NCBI GenBank assembly: GCA_025403435.1
Contig: CM046333.1
Location: 12,487,770-12,551,769, forward strand
Source: Artocarpus heterophyllus
Lineage: Eukaryota > Streptophyta > Magnoliopsida > Rosales > Moraceae
Reading direction: 5' to 3'
DNA length: 64,000 bases
Shown: positions 58,901 through 64,000 of the stretch, in pieces
Numbering within the stretch: position 1 is the first letter of the stretch
Layout of the letters: each line of letters opens with the position of its first letter
Made by a program: the position numbers and the translations under genes
Notes under the pieces: generated by a model
Told to the model about the DNA's origin: nothing
Seen by the model: only the letters and a program-made list of their open reading frames with translations
Database searches by the model: none

Positions 58901-61830
58901 TGATGCTTATATCAAACAACCCTTTGTAGGCTTTTCTCATGTGGGACAAGTAAAGATTGGGAATCACATGTTGTTGAATGGAATGAAAACGAATGTTCTG
59001 TGAAGAGAGCCCACCAAGGATTTCATAAGCATTCCTCCAGTGTTGTCCAATTTGACACAATCAAAAACCAGTTCTTGGCTGTTGGTGATGACTATTCAAT
59101 CAAAGTTTGGGACGTGGATAATGTGAATTTATTTAACACCATTGATGCTGAAGGAGATCTACCGGTAAGTTTCACTCTAGATTTAAAATTATATAGGCAT
59201 ATCATAAATATTCAATTGTGGGAATTGCTAATTTATTCTATATATCTTTTGTTTTTAAGGCAAGCCCTCGTATCTGCTTCAACAAGGATGGCACACTATT
59301 GGCTGTTTCAGCAAACGAGAACAGAATAAAGATTTTGGCAACAGTGGATGGTCTTAGTTTGATGCGCCCATATGACAATCACCCTCTTGTGGCCTCAAGA
59401 GTTGTGTCGGAGACTCTAACGATGGCATGTTCTTTTGAGACAATCTCTTCTTAGTTCAAGGTTTTCTTTACATATTACTGTGGTCTTGCATTTAAATTCT
59501 ATTTACTTTAGATCAGACACTTAGCACACAACCTCCACACTAACCAAGTGAATGCATTGCTCGCCAGAATGGGGGGACAAGAAACTTGGACGATGTAAAA
59601 CTGAGATCAACTGAAGAATCCAATACAACAAGATTCGGAAGGCTTAATGAGATCAATGAGGCTGCACGGCTCCAGTCACTAAGACTCTCATCTGCAGTTA
59701 ACATAGACAAAGTAGGCTTCTAATGGTAATCGTGCCATGTCGGCCTCTATTGCAATAATGCTAATAAAAAGAAAAATAAAGCTGCTTAATTGCTTCTCCT
59801 GTTACCGTGGCAGATTTCAAGGTTGATTTACACTAATTTGGGTTCTTCCATTTTGGCATTGGCATCGAATGCTGTCCATCTGCTATGGAAGTGGTTTCGG
59901 ACCGAACGAAATTTGAGTGCCAAGATAATGAGGTTACCTCAATCTACAATTTTGGTTCGAATTGATAAGTTTTAGTCACCCGTTTTACTCCAAATATTGT
60001 AGTCATATTAGTCCAAAATTATGCTGACACAATTTCTCAATTCTCACGGTGCAGGCAACAACCAAGGCTGCTCCTCAGTTGGTACAGCCAACATCAGGCG
60101 TGTTAATGACCAATGATTTAACCAATTTGAGGCCAGAAGATGCCGTTCCCTGCTTTGCTTTGTCCAAAAATGATTCGTATGTCATGTCGTCTTCTGGAGG
60201 CAAGATATCTTTGTTTAACATGATGTCATTCAAGGTAATATTTTTGGAAACTGATAGAATTTAAGAAATCAGGTTTTCTCTTTCCATCGTGAAATAAATT
60301 GCTCTTAAAAGATTGTTTGATTTTGGTACCAATACTTCACTGATGTGATGTATACATATATTTTTTTTACTTCAGATGATGACGACTTTCATGTGTCCGC
60401 CGCCTGTGGCGACATATCTTGCATTTCATACTAAAGACAACAACATAGTTGCTGATGGCATGGATGATTCCACCATTAACATCTACAATGTCCATGTTGA
60501 TGAGGTATGTTCTTGCTGCTGAGGACAACATAAAACAAATGCAAGCAAATACACACACAAAATTTGTACGCCCACTTTTAGCTGCTGTCAATCTTTTTAT
60601 AACGAAGAAGAAGATTGCAAAGAAATCACAAGCCTCAAGCCTCACGCTTTTCGGACACATTGCCTCATTTCCAAAACTGACTCTCCATAATATATGTCTA
60701 GTAAGAGGCCACCCAAAATACAAGTGTGATGTAAGGGCAATACTTAGGCTCCACTCACTCAACACTTGCTCTAGCATAGACGACGATTACACCGACAAAA
60801 TCTTATTCGAGCAACAAGATGGTCATTTTCTTATCTCTTGTCAGGCTAAGAGCAAGCTTAAGGGTCACTCCAAAAGAATCACCGGTCTTGCCTTCTCCTT
60901 TATACTGAACACACTTGTTTCTTCTGGAGCAGATGCCCAGGTTCGCCATATCATTCTCTATAGAATGCCTAGTTAGAATAGACACTGTTATACTATCAAA
61001 TCTCGAGATATTGACTTTTGGTATTTCCTTCGGTTCTTTTTTTGGCCCAGATTGTGTCATGGAACGCGGAGAGTTGGGAAAAGCAAAAGAGTACTTTCTT
61101 GCAGATACCAGCTGGGAGATCAGCGGCAGTATTATCAGACACACAGGTTCAGTTTCACATAGACCAGACACTTCCTCGTCGTACACGAGACTCAGCTTTC
61201 CATATATGAACTAGCAGAGCTCAAATGCATAAAGCAGGTAGCCAAAAAAAAACAAAATCAAAAATTCTTATTCTCAATACTTCATTTAGTTTGGTATTGA
61301 AAAATCTTAAAACATTGTCCTGTTTCTTGCTTTCTTTCAGTGGGTGGCAGGGGAATCTTCGTCGCCCATCTCCCACGCGACATTCTCATGTGACAGCGAG
61401 TTAGTCTATGCCGGCTTTCTTGATGGATTCATTCGCATATTTGGCTCTGCAAATCTCCAAATTCAATGCCAGATTAACCCCACTGCCTATCTTCCAACCA
61501 ATGTCAGGTAAGAGTAATATTAAATTCGTAGTCTTCTCATCCTAAGTTAAAGTCCTTTCCAAGTTTTTATGTAGTAAGAAATATCACTATCTCATGTCAT
61601 CTCATTTCCTTACTTATTTTGGTAATGGCAGTGGCATGGATTTCCCACAAGTTGTGGCAGCGCATCCGCACGAGCCAAACCAGTTTTCGATGGGGCTAAC
61701 CGATGGCGGAGTAGTCGTGTTGGAGCCAACGGAGGCAGAAGGCCGATGGGGCATGCCTTCAGCACCCCCTCCATCTGCTGAGAATGGTTTACCGACTCCA
61801 GTTATTGCTTCTGGTTCTGATCAATCCTAA
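55958..61830 (+). pseudogene. TPR: TOPLESS-related corepressor, full-length pseudogene
   Basis: The whole gene is recognisable from MTSSLSRDLIFLILQFLDEEKFKEA to the C-terminal Pro/Ser tail and stop at 61828-61830. Clear exons include 55958-56040, 56127-56307, 56408-56521, 56611-56769, 56883-57069, 57148-about 57290, 57372-57449, 57532-57667, 57775-57883, 57973-58042, 58135-58208, 58323-58418, 58504-58599, 58700-58827, 58930-59164, 59260-about 59423, about 59520-59712, 59814-59924, 60055-60234, 60376-60504, 60845-60940, 61051-61237, 61341-61507, 61632-61830. Lesions: one extra A in exon 2 (56281-56286) shifts the frame; TAA at 56472-56474; extra bases at the start of the fifth exon; one base missing in exon 57775-57883; the donor after 59924 is AT; a frameshift near 61170. 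Several WD40 exons remain open (ITCGDDKTIK, KIKAWLYDL, KVWDVDNVN), so decay is moderate. Transcription may persist. Confidence 0.88.
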
Positions 61831-62966
61831 TGCTGATGTGATGTTCATAATAGAATAAGAGTTGTCTGTTATAATTTTTTTTTTAACTTAATATCTTGTT
61901 ACTTGGTGGACTACATCTACAAATATATTTTTGATTTTATGTTTCTTATAACAATGCAAGATCAATTTGAATTCCCTTACCTGCTTTAGTCTTTTTTTTT
62001 TTAAGTTGCTTCCTGTCAGTATACTGTCGTCTGTTGGAGCTAGTCTGCTAAGAAATATCATCAACAAAAATCCCACCTCAATTAAATATGGGAACAATAT
62101 ATCAACAACAGCCAGGAAGAACCTATAATATTTTTTTTCAACTATCGTAGATAATCATTGCTTTATTTTGTAATTTTTTTTTTGTGTTCCTTTTTTTTTT
62201 TAATACACAGTTAATGTTGCCGTTTAAGTACAAATGTATGTAAATATTTATATATATTTATTGATAAAGAAGGTTTTTCCTTCGACTAAATTGAATATTT
62301 ACAATTGTAAAAACATAGACATATTAGGATCAAGGCAACAAACAAACTAAAGAATAAGGATTTTTTTTAATGTGCATTTTTTTTCTAATTAGCATACATC
62401 AACTACAAAGCAGAAAATCGAGTTCTATAAGAAATAAGTTTTTAATCTTTTAAAAATGGGACAATTTTTACCGCTTTTGAAAATATAATTATGTGTGTCT
62501 TTGTTTTTGTGGGCTTTTAAGTGCTGTTTGTTTTCATAATGTGCTGTCGTTGTTTAATTGTTTGATCGTTTGGTTTTTTTTTTAATTGTATTTTTTCAGT
62601 ACTTCAGATGTTTTCGTAATCATTTTCCCAATCATTCTTCTTTTTTTAAAAAATCGTCGTTCTCATCAGTGCTGTCGCATTTAAATTTAGTGTCGTTTTT
62701 AATTGTGTGTAGCTGTCATAGTTTTGTGTCGTTTACATGTTTTGATATGTATTTGTATTTGTTTTGTTGTCGTTTTTAATTTTGCACCCCTTCTCTGGTT
62801 CAATCATTTCAAGACATTGTCGTTTTTTTAATATTTTTTGTTGTTGCCCATAATGCTGTCGTTGCAATCTATCGTCGCTCAATTAACTTTGTAACCTTTT
62901 GTGTTCTTTTATTTTAATTAAAATTTAAAATGATGTCATTTTTGACGCTTGAGTTGCTTCTTAAAG

Positions 62967-63128
62967 GAGTGTTTGTTAGTTGTAGTTTAGACTATTTACT
63001 CAGTTATAAACAGTGTAAAGTTCTCACATGTTACAGTAATAATAAAAAAATCATTACAACAAAGCTCTCATATGCTACAACAAAAATAATTTTATCCAAT
63101 GGTTTTAACCATCATATCAAACATTCTA
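62967..63128. repeat. MITE-like repeat (family 1, copy D)
   Basis: It begins GAGTGTTTGTTAG, carries CAGTTATAAACAGTGTAAAGTTCTCACATGTTACAG and AAAGCTCTCATATGCTACAAC in parts, then GGTTTTAACCATCATATCAAACATTCT at its end. Word order matches copies A and E. Confidence 0.6.
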
Positions 63129-63539
63129 TCAATGTCATGACTTATTCCTATAGTTCTATACAATGCAAATTCTGTTGTTTAGGCGGCGATATTATTGTCG
63201 TTTTTATTTTTATGCATCCTTTTTCGGTTTTTTTATGTTGTTTTTGTTTCCCTTTTTCTTCCCCTTATCTTAAATCTTTTTGTTATTTTTTCCCCTTTTT
63301 CTCCGCTTTTTTTTAATTATATATTGTCCTTTTATTTTGGGATCATTGTGGTTTCAAAGTGTGTGTTTAACTTGTAACGTTGTGATCTTCACCCTTCGAT
63401 TTGTATTTCTTTGTCGTTTTCAAGTGCACCTGCTTAATAAATGGTGTCCTTTCATAGGGCCATTGCCCCTTTTTGAGCTACCATCATTTTTGTATGATTT
63501 TGTAATTTGTGGTGAGTCTACTCATCCACCTTTTCCATG

Positions 63540-63700
63540 CTATTTGATAAAGAGTAGTTTTAATCATTATCTCAGTTATAAACAGTATAAAGCTTTCATA
63601 TGCTACAATAAAAAAAAATGCTACAGTGTAAAATTCTCACATGCTACAATAAAAACAGTTCTAACTAATGGTTCCTACCACTATGCCAAACATTCTATTA
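63540..63700. repeat. MITE-like repeat (family 1, copy E)
   Basis: It carries CAGTTATAAACAGTATAAAG, TCATATGCTACAAT, GTAAAATTCTCACATGCTACAAT and ACCACTATGCCAAACATTCTAT in the family order. It lies about 410 bp from copy D in the same orientation. Confidence 0.6.
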
Positions 63701-63807
63701 AAATTTATAGTTTTTTTATCTTTCAATTATCCCATTGTTGGTAAAAAAAAAAATCCCACAAAAGTACAAAAAATTTGAATCCAAAGATTAAATGGTATTA
63801 CTCTTGC

Positions 63808-63830
63808 AAATAATAATAATAATAATAATA
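63808..63830. repeat. (AAT)n microsatellite
   Basis: Seven to eight uninterrupted AAT units in non-coding sequence. Confidence 0.95.
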
Positions 63831-64000
63831 GTTGGGTAAATGAAAAATATATATTATATTATGTATAGCAAAAACTCCTATTATTTTTTGAAGATTATTA
63901 ACACTAATGGTTTGTAAACTTTAGGGTTTTTTTCATTTACTTTTCTGAATTTTAAAAATTATCATATTTTATCTGTTAAACTTTTAAAAATCCTCGCTTT

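Larger units (their letters stand above)
61831..64000. other. 3' flank and T-rich intergenic sequence
   Basis: No gene is supported. From about 62500 to 63480 the plus strand is very T-rich with many scattered GTCGTT words. Two MITE-like copies and an (AAT)n run are annotated separately. Sequence continues beyond the window. Confidence 0.5.

Noticed and set aside
60505..60844. Separate coding exon inside the late TOPLESS-related pseudogene
   Set aside because: It has a GT donor after GATGAG and a CTTGTCAG acceptor before the next WD40 exon, so it is an intron despite being open in one frame.
55958..61830. A functional plus-strand TOPLESS-related gene
   Set aside because: A one-base insertion in exon 2, a TAA in exon 3, further frameshifts and a lost donor cannot be avoided by any simple splicing choice.

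Overview
The window is nuclear DNA of a flowering plant, very probably a eudicot. It is AT-rich, its genes are split by short GT-AG introns, and the recognisable proteins are plant families: a MICU-type mitochondrial calcium sensor, a CLMP1/Phox TPR-PB1 protein, a MEMO-family protein and TOPLESS-type corepressors. Much of the rest is plant transposon debris (Ty1/copia elements with a tRNA-iMet primer site, a solo LTR, a Pack-MULE, hAT-like and MITE-like elements, a probable SINE). The species cannot be named from the sequence alone.

Layout. 1-9.4 kb is gene-poor; it holds a 2.0-kb solo LTR (3064-5075) that landed inside an older MITE-like repeat. 9.44-12.89 kb (+) is an intact seven-exon MICU gene. 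14.2-16.6 kb is a transposon patch that includes a probable Pack-MULE carrying a piece of an LRR receptor-like gene. 17.72-20.00 kb (+) is an intact two-exon CLMP1-like gene. 24.07-26.29 kb (+) is an intact eight-exon MEMO1-like gene.

The second half contains three TOPLESS-family loci in 35 kb. On the minus strand a 25-exon TOPLESS-related gene (34840-27568) keeps its full exon layout but has a frameshift, a lost splice donor and a stop codon. Its first three exons are duplicated (36270-37147 and 33993-34870, 8 differences in 878 bp) on either side of a 1399-bp 3' fragment of a copia retrotransposon. Next to it, also on the minus strand, is a small intact four-exon gene (40841-39301). It encodes only the N-terminal TOPLESS domain (201 aa) and ends in its own EAR-type LxLxL motif; this is the most interesting object in the window. 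On the plus strand a second full-length TOPLESS-related gene (55958-61830) is a clear pseudogene. Between them sits a complete but dead copia element (45344-52288) with a 5-bp target duplication, six in-frame stops and a 3' LTR carrying an internal tandem duplication.

The three intact housekeeping genes (MICU, CLMP1-like, MEMO1-like) are ordinary plant genes with no visible functional link to each other. The TOPLESS cluster appears to be a local family expansion in which the two long copies have decayed while the short EAR-tailed form has kept an open reading frame, consistent splice sites and a TATA box. Exons were placed by hand from reading frame, splice consensus and remembered family sequences; no alignment was run.
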